Of a stretch of 64,000 nt of DNA, positions 10,608 to 20,207 are shown piece after piece. Every line of letters starts with the position of its first letter. The stretch's first letter is position 1. Origin of the DNA: Adineta ricciae. Taxonomy: Eukaryota; Rotifera; Eurotatoria; Adinetida; Adinetidae. The stretch spans positions 62,001 through 126,000 of the forward strand of contig CAJNOJ010000147.1 of assembly GCA_905250025.1 (NCBI GenBank). Direction: 5' to 3'. The notes below the pieces were generated by a model, which was not told the DNA's origin, made no database searches, and saw nothing but the letters and a program-made list of their open reading frames with translations. The position numbers and the translations under genes are program-made.

Positions 10608-11618
10608 ATGTCAAATATCAACGCTACAATCATTGCTCTCAATACAGCAGCTTCTACTATCGCGATAGTTTTATCATCAATTAGTTTAATACTTGGCACA
10701 GTTGGTCTTCTATTGAATACCGTTGTATTTACTCAACCGAAATTTTGTAAAAAACCATGTTCGCTATACTTTCTAATCTCGACGTATTTTAGTTTATTCA
10801 TTACATTGGTCGTTGTACCTGTACGTTTGTATACGAATAGTACTTTCATAGATCCAGCAAATTACAATCTCATTGTCTGCAAAATCGAATATTTTGTTTT
10901 CTATTTTCCACGTACAGCATCTTGTTGGTTGATTGTAATGGCAACTATTGATCGATATCTACACAGTTCAACAGATACACGTATTCGTCTACTTAGTTCA
11001 ATGAAGACCGCTCGAATCACGTGTATTGTTATCAGCATTACATCTGTGCTGATATATGTTCATATACTTGTTTATTTCGAGATAAATACAACGAAAAATC
11101 AGTTCGGTATTGCTATACCTTTATGCCGAGGTCAAAATGGATTTTATCGGACTTTCATTGGATTTTTTCATATGATCGCTTATGCACTAAGTCCATGTTT
11201 TTTCATGCTTCTATTTGGTTTGCTTACCATTCAAAAACTACGTCAAAATCGTCGGTTACTTCCAGCAGTAATATGCAGTCGAAATCATCATTTAATGAAA
11301 CCATCCGATGTTCAATTAGTCAGTATGCTAATTGCTCAAGTATTCGTTATTATTCTCTCCGTTTTACCGTTCTCGATCAACAACATCTACGCATCATGCA
11401 CGCTCAACGTTCAAAAAGATGCACTTCGCATCGCTCAAGAGAATGTGATTACACAGACAGTCAACACCATGACATCGTTTGCTCATACCACTAGTTTTTA
11501 TTTGTATACATTATCCGGAAGTCTATTTCGTCGAGAACTTTTCAAGATATACCGGCGTGTTCTTTGCCCAAACACTAATCTTAGTCATCCGAGAACTACC
11601 CAGCGAAACAACACTTAG
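10608..11618 (+). CDS. Rhodopsin-like seven-transmembrane receptor (haplotype y)
   Basis: 336 aa from the ATG at 10608. An earlier in-frame ATG at 10455 adds a basic, non-hydrophobic leader, so it is less likely. The N-terminus has an N-glycosylation site (NAT) and then seven hydrophobic helices. TM3 ends in the sequon-like class A signature IDRYLHSS, equivalent to DRY, with a preceding extracellular Cys (VCKIEYF) and a second Cys in loop 2 (LCRGQNGF) for the usual disulfide. The TM7 end reads YLYTLSGSLFRREL, a divergent NPxxY region. The C-tail is short, Asn/Thr-rich. Class A peptide-type receptor is the best guess; the ligand is unknown. Confidence 0.8.
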   Translation: MSNINATIIALNTAASTIAIVLSSISLILGTVGLLLNTVVFTQPKFCKKPCSLYFLISTYFSLFITLVVVPVRLYTNSTFIDPANYNLIVCKIEYFVFYFPRTASCWLIVMATIDRYLHSSTDTRIRLLSSMKTARITCIVISITSVLIYVHILVYFEINTTKNQFGIAIPLCRGQNGFYRTFIGFFHMIAYALSPCFFMLLFGLLTIQKLRQNRRLLPAVICSRNHHLMKPSDVQLVSMLIAQVFVIILSVLPFSINNIYASCTLNVQKDALRIAQENVITQTVNTMTSFAHTTSFYLYTLSGSLFRRELFKIYRRVLCPNTNLSHPRTTQRNNT

Positions 11619-12185
11619 AATCTATATTGTGATAGTTTTGTAAGTATTATGTGAATCTGAAAATGTGTCCAGAAGAAAACACAAGACGAACAAAAATTAC
11701 AAGAAATGCATTGGGATTAAACATTGAAAAATCTATTTTGTCGCGTTCTTTTGTGTTCGTTTTCTTCCGATGCTAAATTATTTATTTTTCTGCTGTCCTT
11801 CAGCTGCAAAACAAAAAGCCATATTCTAAAGAAATAAAACATTACAATTTATAAAATATGAAAGCATAGCAAGTTTAACAATGCGTTACTAATACGCGAT
11901 ACTGATATATGCACTTCAAAAAAAAGCACTGTTTTCATTTTTTTTAATTAGTGTGGCTCTGAATTACCACAATCACCAAAGAGAACGCCACCGTCATCAT
12001 GCATCTTCATGAATAGTTGTCGTTGTTCATACATTGAGGAAGACGGTTCCGATCAGAATAACAGGCAATTCTTTTCTCCAGACGATATTCTTCCTGTTGG
12101 TAATAGCTGAAACGTATAGTTTTTCTAATGATACATTCGCATAAAAAACCTACAGCAAATGCTTAATCTAATCTGGTAGCAATTA
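11619..12185. other. Intergenic, aligned with 26349-26914
   Basis: 3' region of the receptor gene. No intact gene seen. It may hold decayed upstream parts of the GMC oxidoreductase remnant that follows, but no motif could be fixed. Confidence 0.4.
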
Positions 12186-12480
12186 TTGCGATCATACTAT
12201 CATTGGTGTGAATATCGTGGAAGTGTTAAAGTATCGGGCAAGAATCCGTTTTCGAAATCTATCATTGATCCAAATTATCTATCAAACTCTCATGAAATCA
12301 ATCAAATGTTGCATTCGATTGACAGGAGCGCGTTTAATGGACTGACTGACAATTACGATGAAAGCAAAAGGCTTTTATTTAATAATAATGACAACAAGGC
12401 GTTACTGGACTAGATTAGACAGAATATTAAAAGTGATGCACCTCAATCCAGTACTTGTGCGATGTATAATTATTTTTAAT
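12186..12480 (+). pseudogene. GMC oxidoreductase C-terminal remnant (haplotype y)
   Basis: The frame reads SVKVSGKNPFSKSIIDPNYL and then SNSHEINQMLHSIDR. This matches the conserved start of the GMC C-terminal (steroid-binding) domain, G.V.L...NPF..P.IDPNYL, found in choline or alcohol dehydrogenase-type flavoenzymes. The frame stops early at 12413, whereas the second copy (26915-27208) continues to the STCAM motif. No FAD-binding N-terminal domain precedes it. A relic of a host or transferred gene, not functional. Confidence 0.55.
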
Positions 12481-13195
12481 ATGATAAGCAAGAAAATACA
12501 ACCGTCCGGTAAATATCCACTGAAACCAAAATGTAATCGTTGAGATACCAATACCAACAAGAGAACATACGATAAATACTAGATGTCGAAGAACGAGCAT
12601 GTCGCGTCGCATCACTAGCTGACTGACTTTTTGGATAGGTAGTGTTGCTTTCCTCAAACGTCGAATAACAACCATGTAACACGCGACAACTATAACAATT
12701 GGCGTGGAATGTAACACAACAAACAAAAATGCATAAGTTTTCAACTGACGAAAATTTGGTAATGCATTGGAATTCTGTTGGTTCATAGTTCATATCATCG
12801 AAAGCAGCCAGTGGACAAAAGATGATAAATGAAATAAAAGGACAGCTGGCAATTGGTATTTTTACCACCTCTAATGAGCGTTGGAATACAAATCGATGTT
12901 GAAAGATGTAATATTAGACATTCTACCTAGTGTTTGCAAGGCAAAAGTATAAAACAGCCATGTAAATGCGTAGCACAAAGCATAAGCGCGCACTTGACAA
13001 GCAAGAAAATCGAGATGAAAACTTTTCAATCACCTTGAATGACGCTTATATTCAGCGATAATAATAGAGTGGAACACAGAAGAATTGCCATGCATATCGC
13101 ACTACTTGTAACAGAACAATAGACGAATTTTTAATTGAGATAAGGCAGAATACCACAGCTACAAAAACGAATATGAAACCGATTGGTTGCTCCAT
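12430..13195 (-). pseudogene. Broken allele of the 307-aa rhodopsin-like receptor
   Basis: Aligned with the intact gene at 27251-28174. The start (MEQPIGFIF-like, ATG at 13193-13195) and several helices are recognisable, but the reading frame is lost several times. Relative to the intact copy, about 45 nt are missing near 13088 (TM1-TM2 loop), small indels occur near 12900 and 13022, and about 200 nt are missing after 12485, which removes TM7 and the tail. That last deletion joins two GATAAG repeats. Overlapping open frames of 119 and 130 aa are remnants. A null allele in haplotype y. Confidence 0.75.
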
Positions 13196-13871
13196 TATTG
13201 ATTTACTGCCTTTGATATGTCGTATTAGATGAACTGTGATAGTTTGTTTTAGCGAAGAATCAATCTAAGCAATTTCTATTTTGTCTATCTCTTGCTATTA
13301 ACAGTTTTTCTGATGACGAAGGCGTTAGTTCCTCTTTACTTACTAAATTAAAGTCGAGATCGGCTTCATATTTAATTTACAAAGGATAAAACCATCTTCA
13401 TTTTCAAATAAAATTATGGAAATAATAATTTTCTTTTTTCTTTATTTTAACGACAAGAAAATAAAGAATATGTTCTGGTTTTTTAAAATCACTAAATAGG
13501 CTACTTGTTATTGTCTACGCTCTAGTTCATTTTTGTGTTTTCACGATGAAGACTTTTTGCTTCACGGACACTAAAACTCGAAACTTTTTGATTATTTCGA
13601 GAAACTATTCTAAACAATGTGAAACTTCTCAACTTCGACAACATCTGTCTTCACAACTGTACAACGCCCGCTAAACAAAATCTAAACGTTTCATTAATCA
13701 TACAATAAGATTAGTGCTCTAGAAATTAGAAAACATTCTTTATTTTTTAGTTTTCGAGTAAATGTCTATGTTGACTAAACATAGACTAGCATTCCTGATA
13801 ATCTTGTCATGCAAAGTAAACAAAGACTATGCTGTTCAGTTCTGTCAATATTATAACGTTTATATCTATTA
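13196..13871. other. Non-coding, aligned with 28175-28855
   Basis: Upstream region of the receptor pseudogene. No gene seen. Collinear with the other haplotype up to the transposon insertion point. Confidence 0.5.
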
Positions 13872-15679
13872 CCGGCGAAAAAATTTTAAGACATATACCG
13901 CAACATAAATATATCGCGGTATGTTCAAAACAAACCTCAACGTGATCACCGTTCAAGACCGCGGTTTCGAAAATGCGCGATGAAAAGTAGGTTAGCAGTG
14001 GTATTTGAGAGGTGCCATCTTCCATAAGTTTATATTCTGCGAGCTTCTCATTGTGAACCGCGATCTTCAAATTTTCCCTAAGGATATCATCGGTGCCCAG
14101 AATACTTCAGTTTTTATTTTTTATTTATACTTTTCATCTTATTTTTCGTTATGGGAATGTATCGCAACAACTTCGGTACGTTAAATCACGGTACGATATA
14201 AAAAGAATCCAAATTCAAATCGATTCATCTCTTAGTTGATAAACGGCATAGTTTGTCAGAAAAAACTATCCAGAGAATATAAACGCATTTTTTTTGTTTA
14301 TCAAACTATAATAAGTTCAACATCACTTCTATTATTATCTGTCTTGCATTTTCACTTGAAGAGGTTCAAGCAAGAACTACATTTCCACAAATAAGTTCAC
14401 CTATTTAGACGTTATTCATCGTTAGGGGTATATAAATACTTGATAAACATCATTTTGATCCCATATATGCATTTCGTTAAAAATTTAGTTCTAAAATAGT
14501 TAAAAATTTTGATCAGATTTCAGTAAAAGACAACTACTTATCATGATCTAATGATATAGTTGAGACGCAGACGTAGATCTTCACTACAAAAAATCTGTGG
14601 TGAGAATAAATCCGTCAAAAGGATTTATCAAACTGATCAATTCTTTGAGATACGTTTTTTCCCTTTATTAGCGTCATAAATCTTTTGATGTGCTCTTAAA
14701 CGTTTATTAGATTGCAACATATAAAATGCCTTTTTGAGTAGATCACGAGAGCAGGTATATCAAAAGGTTTATGATACTAATAAAGGGAAAAAAACATATC
14801 TTAAAGAATCGACCAATTTGATAAACCGTTGTGGAGGGTTTATTATTCACCACAGATTTTTTTTAGTGTTGAACAAATCTTTTTTGATGAATACATTTAA
14901 GATACGTACGTGTAATAAATACAATATGGATTGCTTTCTCAAAATATAGATTTACAGATGTAATAAATTATGATTTTTCAGCTCGTTAGGCCATTTAATA
15001 ACCCGCAGTATCACAATCAATCAACTAAACGATTCTGATAAATCAATGTGTTTCTTCGAAGTGTAATATTCATAAAGGTAGATTATTTATTTAAACATCA
15101 CTGACCATAAGTATAGGCGATAAGTAGAAGTCTTCCAGCTAGATAGTGCATAGTTTATCGTTGATGTCAGTATCTCGAGAAGTTTGAAAAATTGTGAAGC
15201 TATTAGACGCCTCTAGTATTCGTGAGACTCATATAAATCCATCAGTAAATGAAACGTATCGATCGAAATCAGAAAGTTTCTTGATACAGATAAGATAGAT
15301 CATCTCATTCAATCTTAGTATGAATACCATCAGATGGCTCAATGGAATTAGTGGACTACAGTCATAAGGTAAGCTGTTCGTGTTCGGATCTAACTAAATG
15401 AATAAGAATAAAAAATAGGAAGTGGTATCTAATCAGCTGACCGAGGTATGATATGATCGTATAGAGACAGTAGATGATAATGAGATCGATGGCAAATATG
15501 ATATACCACCATAATGGTGAATTACGTTTTTTTCGAAAAACCATTAATAACCGCGGTTTCGGCCGGTGCGAGAAAACCTAATAAAAGGTCTGACTTTCGC
15601 GGTTCAATTAAACCGCTGACACTAACGCCCTGGCGCACCGTGATATACCGCGGTTTCCATCGAAGAATTTTTTCGTGGG
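13872..15679. mobile_element. 1.8 kb TA-flanked DNA transposon (Tc1/mariner-type ends), non-autonomous
   Basis: The other haplotype at 28855 carries the uninterrupted site ATCTATTATTCTG. Here 1808 bp lie between ATCTATTA and TATTCTATTG, consistent with TA target duplication. The ends are inverted: CCGGCGAAAAAATT at the left, and CCCACGAAAAAATT when the right end is read on the opposite strand. Subterminal copies of an ACCGCGGT(A/T)T-like motif occur near both ends. No transposase frame is present, so it is non-autonomous; TA duplication and short inverted ends suggest the Tc1/mariner superfamily. Confidence 0.75.
14589..14863. repeat. Long imperfect inverted repeat inside the TA transposon
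   Basis: A left arm of about 100 bp (14589-14690) and a right arm (14757-14863) are reverse complements with scattered mismatches. Shared cores include AATAAAGGGAAAAAA and CACCACAGATTTTT. They are separated by a loop of about 65 bp. A hairpin-forming foldback that may be a second, older element nested in the first. Confidence 0.65.
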
Positions 15680-15894
15680 TATTCTATTGTTTTAGTGAAA
15701 CGTGCATATAATTAATCGGTATTTAAGAGTGAGATGTTATGTTTTCAGTGCATTCTGCAGCTCTGCATTTTCTTCTTTCCCGAGCTCGTTCTCACATGTA
15801 CATAAAAGTAAAATAAATCACTTTGTTCTGACGAAGGAAAAGAAAAAGAAAGATCACTTGTATTGGAAAAGTTTTTTTTTGGGTACTATTTAAG
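15680..15894. other. Remaining block A flank
   Basis: Aligned with 28855-29040 of the other haplotype. Collinearity ends near 15880, where this haplotype runs into mobile DNA. Confidence 0.5.
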
Positions 15895-16873
15895 TGGTCG
15901 GTATAATTATTGAAACTGTCAGTAGAAAAAATGAAAATGATCGGTAGATTTATTGAAATTATCAGTATCGAAATTATCAGTAATAAATTCTAAACTGATC
16001 AGTATATTAGCTGAAAGTGTCAGTAGAAAATTCAATCTCCCGTCAGTAAAAAATAGAAATGTTATCAGTAAAATATTGAATTTCTATCAGTAGAAAAGTA
16101 GATTTTAGCAGTAGAAATAATGAATTTTTTTAAGTAAATAATATTATAGACAGTTTGGTAAGCCTGTTGACAAAATTTTTTAATACAATTATTGCATCAA
16201 TAATGCAGCTTTAGCTTTGGCTGGTCTGCCACGCTTTCTCTTCTGTCCAATTGGAACAGTTTTTGCTGATCTTGAAAAAACGATGAAGTATTTATATATA
16301 GCAAGATACAAAGGAAATATCGAGAGATAGATTTAAGATGGTTATTTTCCCTTAATCTTTCACAGTCATCAATAACAAATACCAGATTGTTATGACCTGC
16401 ATATCCTTCGGGTAATACCATAAGGATTATTCCACATCAGTCACCTATTGTTAATCATGTGTCATCGATTTCTTTCGCGATCACATATATGTACGATGGT
16501 TTTTTTCCCTGTCCTGTCATATGTATATATCATGGATTTTCTTTCTTTTATATGTGTGTTGGAATTTTCTCTTCTATTTGTCACCTGATTATGTTAAATA
16601 CTATGAAAGACAGAGAAAGTAGAAGAGAAATTATTCATTTTATACTATTTCAGTTTTTATACTGACACTTTCATATATTCGACTGTGAAAAAATTAGATA
16701 TACTGATCTTTTAATTAATATACAGCTTTAACTAATTAATAACTGATAGTTTAAATAAACTACTGATCAATTATTAATTTTACTGCTCAATCATTTTTTT
16801 ACTGCTCATTTAATAATTTAACTCATTTTCGAATTATTTCTGTTACTGATCATTTCAATTATTATACTGACCA
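15895..16873. mobile_element. DNA transposon remnant with inverted arrays of ATCAGTA-like subterminal repeats
   Basis: 979 bp bounded by near-perfect inverted ends. The left end is TGGTCGGTATAATTATTGAA; the right end, read on the opposite strand, is TGGTCAGTATAATAATTGAA. Inside the left end are about nine spaced (A/G)TCAGTA units (15915-16115). Inside the right end are about eight TACTGAT/TACTGCT units in reverse orientation (16660-16873). The middle (16195-16420, minus strand) retains a basic AT-hook-like KRKRGRPAKAKAAL coding segment, probably the end of a transposase gene. No convincing target duplication was seen. The superfamily is not assigned. Confidence 0.65.
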
Positions 16874-16910
16874 AAAAACAAATTCCCATTTTAAAACTAT
16901 TGCCATCACC

Positions 16911-17228
16911 ATGTCTCAAACTGTATTCGAATTTTTACCAAATGAAATCTTACTTCTATGTCTTCATTGTTTCAATATTATCGATCTATTTCATTCATTT
17001 GATCAACTAAACTATCGTCTCAATACTCTTATACGAGATATTCCATTTAACTAAACTTTCAAAAATATTCAAAACAAATCTCAATATGATCAATTTTGTA
17101 TGAAATTGTCTAATGATGAAACGATGAAAAGACAAACCTATACAATACATTTATCAAATGAAGACACATGTTATCCAATTCATTTATTTATTTCACAATT
17201 TGAAGTTTATATTACCCGGAAAATCTAA
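16911..17228 (+). pseudogene. F-box protein gene remnant
   Basis: Begins with an ATG and a textbook F-box (FEFLPNEILLLCLHCFNIID then LFHSFDQLNYRLNTLI). A TAA stop follows at 17052-17054, and the frame then continues as coding-like sequence to a second stop at 17226. The style matches the intact F-box genes at 33721 and 41919. Downstream coding-like pieces at 17630-18010 could be its interrupted remainder. Host pseudogene. Confidence 0.6.
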
Positions 17229-17317
17229 TTGAAGACTACTGATTAATTCATTAACAAATTCACGACCATTGTCGCTCTGTAAGATATGAGGAGGGCTGAA
17301 TTGAAAAAATGTATCAC
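17225..17317 (-). mobile_element. Integrase-core fossil (DDE, SDNG-type), fragment
   Basis: Minus-strand coding-like sequence with the PHILQSDNG.EF motif typical of retroviral-type integrase cores (LTR elements or Ginger-type DNA transposons). Only a short piece remains, bounded by the F-box remnant and by a small inverted-repeat element inserted beside it. Broken and old. Confidence 0.5.
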
Positions 17318-17510
17318 CCCAGGTCGAATAATCCCATACTCGGCTCCCATCGGATCCAATATAGGATTTTATCAGATCCTATAGGAATTCGGCGGATCCG
17401 ATGAACTCTTGGTGATGTAATTGCATTGAATTCCGACAGTCTCGGATCCGATCGGATCCCATGTCGGATGGTTGGATCCGGTCAGATCCGATCGGATTTG
17501 TTGACCTGGG
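17318..17510. mobile_element. 193 bp MITE-like element packed with GATCCGATC palindromes
   Basis: Terminal inverted repeat CCCAGGTC...GACCTGGG. The interior holds many copies of (C)GGATCC and GATCCGATCGGATC, so the element can fold on itself at several registers. No coding capacity. It abuts the integrase fossil, suggesting nested insertion. Confidence 0.55.
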
Positions 17511-17629
17511 ATCGCGATCATTCACGAAAATATGGAAGTCGTCAAACGAACTGTGATGCGTAATCGCCAAAATCTTCGTTTGTCGGATGGAAATCTAGAC
17601 TGTCCTTGTACCAGTAATGTTTGCCTATA

Positions 17630-18012
17630 TTGACATCAAATCGTAAATAAACTATTCCGTGAAGAAGTCCATCTATTCTATAAGTACAAACCAATGGCAA
17701 TTCCTTTATGTTCAAAACGTAATAAAGTTCATATACTGAACATCTTTTATGATGAATTCACTCATTTTTGCCAGGAGAAACAAAGTATGCAATAATAATG
17801 TACATATTGACACCAGTCATTATTTCACTCTCGTACATTATTTTAGTGTCGAATGGAAAACAAACAGGATTTCTTACTTCATTTTACTAAAAAATATATG
17901 GATCATTTTAAATCCATCCGTTCTCAAAGGATTAATGTCGAATTGAAACATGTCTACATAGATATTTATTTGCCTGATAAAGAGAACTTACAAAAGATAA
18001 TAATTAAGTGAG
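17630..18012 (+). pseudogene. Decayed coding sequence, probably the rest of the F-box gene
   Basis: Three consecutive plus-strand pieces in different frames read like one protein: NKLFREEVHLFYKYKPMAIP, later VHIDTSHYFTLVHYFSVEW, and finally VYIDIYLPDKENLQKIIIK before a stop. At least two frame changes separate them. The identity is not certain; position and orientation suit the tail of the F-box gene that starts at 16911, split by the mobile DNA at 17.2-17.5 kb. Confidence 0.4.
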
Positions 18013-18199
18013 ATAGTCAATTAATAAATAACTTATTTATCTTTATTATTTTCAATATAATGTTTACAGCTGTAGTCAAAAAAACTTGCACTGATAAGTT
18101 TTTATACTATGTTCTTGGAATTGGTTTATTTCTCCCGTTTCTCATATGGTTGAATAGCCCACAAAAAATACTACGTATACATGTATTTTGATCTATATG

Positions 18200-19416
18200 T
18201 GTGACAATCTCTCTGACATGCGCTGTACGCGTGATACGATTTTTCTCATCTAATGGACTATCCTTATGTTCTTACTTCGGTGCACTCTGATGTAATTCGA
18301 TATGATATTTTCTTGCGTTCTATTCTGTGTGGACGAGTATATAAACGCGTGTCTTGTATCAGAACGATGCGATTGATGATAGGAAGAAATAAAGAAAGAC
18401 ATGATTCCATCGGGATACACATCTCTTCCATCAGAAATCGCCACAAATGGCGATCCTGTCTACTCGATCTTCTTCTTCTGATTTTGAAGTCAAATTCCAT
18501 CAGCCTGATCCTCATTTTTACCCTTACATCGCCAATTGGTTTTAACAACAATGAAACAAACAAATGATACGGATTATGTTCGGATCGTTGGGCAATTTGT
18601 GGTAATGGAGGGACAGCAGTACTCCTGATGGGTGGCAGTAGTACTGTGAATTGTCAGCGTACGTACTAACAGGCGGCTAGGCCAGGGCCGATTGTGCGTC
18701 CTACCAACGCACTTACCTTGTAACATCTGTAAGAACATGTTACGCTGTTGAGTCTCAACTTACTCTATTGCTCGACGCTTCGCTCATTGTCTTTGTTCTC
18801 TTATTTTGTTCAACTTAACATCGTCAGTCAAGCATTTACAACTGATTACAACTATCAAATTTGCTGGTGTTGCTGTGTTCTTTTTGAGACTTCCACCTCC
18901 TCAATGAACTGAGTGTTAGCAGATTCATCTGAGTAGTTACAGTGGAAGTGTTCCCCTTCTCCTGTTTGGTGTTTTGTTTCAACAACATCATGGCTTCACC
19001 TCTGTTTGACTGTTATTCATGAATGTGTTGTTTTTCTTTTTTTTTTCCTTTTCCTTTACCCTATCGTACACTTCATAATATCGTTCTGTACTGATACATT
19101 GTTTATATTTCTTCTATCATATTTTTTGTCGTTTTCTTTCTCTTTCTTGTTTGATGTTACGGACGCTCGGGAGAGCGTCCAATTTTGGTCTGGGAGTGTG
19201 ACAATCTCTCTGACATGCGCTGTACGCGTGATACGATTTTTCTCATCTAATGGACTATCCTTATGTTCTTACTTCGGTGCACTCTGATGTAATTCGATAT
19301 GATATTTTCTTGCGTTCTATTCTGTGTGGACGAGTATATAAACGCGTGTCTTGTATCAGAACGATGCGATTGATGATAGGAAGAAATAAAGAAAGACATG
19401 ATTCCATCGGGATACA
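18200..19416. mobile_element. LTR-type element fossil, short interior, cut by assembly gap
   Basis: A direct repeat starts TGTGACAATCTCTCTGACAT at 18200 and again at 19197. The 220 nt that can be compared look identical, and the second copy ends at the undetermined base 19417. The repeat carries a TATA-like GTATATAAACGCG, and a purine-rich GGTCTGGGAG sits just before the second copy, as before a 3' LTR. No gag or pol coding was seen in the short interior. It looks incomplete and non-autonomous; identical repeats suggest a recent insertion. Family not determined. Confidence 0.5.
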
Positions 19417-19417
19417 N
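19417..19417. other. Single undetermined base: assembly join y to x
   Basis: Left side is the LTR-type repeat; right side starts in mid-GDSL gene. No biological continuity across it. Confidence 0.85.
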
Positions 19418-19642
19418 TCAGTTGATCAACCCAATTTGGACCATTGGAGAATCGTCCGAAGAAATAAGGAGGTGATAATGGCCATGTACGATGAGATATC
19501 TTGTAAACATTTCCAGTATCCGTGTAGGAATCGCCAAAGATTACAATATTCTTGAAGCGAATGTTTGAAAAGATGCTCGAGTCATATGCAAGAACAATTG
19601 GTACGAAGAAGGCAAGAAGAAATCGGAACACGTACGACCACA
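19418..19642 (-). CDS. GDSL esterase, N-terminal part only (haplotype x)
   Basis: About 75 codons matching the start of the gene at 3994-4911: signal peptide, block I FGDSYTDTGN and the FGRFSNGPNWVDQL segment. The ATG is at 19640-19642. The remainder is lost at the join 19417, so truncation is an assembly effect rather than a mutation. Substitutions relative to the y copy are few (for example FLLAFFVPIVLA against FLLTFFVPTVLA). Confidence 0.8.
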
Positions 19643-20207
19643 TGACGGATATCACTTTTGAAGTTTAACCTTTCGCAAGGCCATTTATACTGTTTGCGTT
19701 CGTCAATAATAAAAAATGTCACTTGATTTTGAGAACGAAGTTTTTTATGATTATTACCACATCACGAGCTCGAACTTTATCTTCTTGACCCAACAAGACG
19801 ATTATTTGGCATGCATATAATAAAGTACAAAGCAATCAAGGGTAAATGGAGTGTTATTGCTTCGAGAATTTATTATTACAGTTTGTAATGTAGAGATATT
19901 CTAAATCACTTCTAACAGATGTTATCATAAAGTACTTGCTCTATGGTTTATGAGAGCGTATAGCACGTGATGTTTCTATTGTTTGACTTTCATCCTTTAA
20001 CATTTCGCATCTCGGCAGACAAACCAAAGATATTTAATTAAAGTTAGCGTTCTTTTCAAACGCGTGCAAGAGACATGTATCTGATTCGAAAAGTTGACGA
20101 GATAAGCGTTCTTTATGAACGAGAAAAATAATGTAATATTAGCAAAAGAACATCCTACAAAGCAGCACGTAGATGTCTGAGAAAAAGAATTTTTCTTGAT
20201 TTTTTTG
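19643..20207. other. Intergenic, second copy of 4912-5477
   Basis: No gene seen. Collinear with the first copy. Confidence 0.5.

Noticed and set aside
13807-14070. Possible 87-aa minus-strand gene
   Set aside because: It straddles the left end of the 1.8 kb transposon and coincides with its subterminal repeats; no motif.
18253-18567. Overlapping 100-aa frames on both strands
   Set aside because: They lie inside the LTR-type repeat and look like chance frames.
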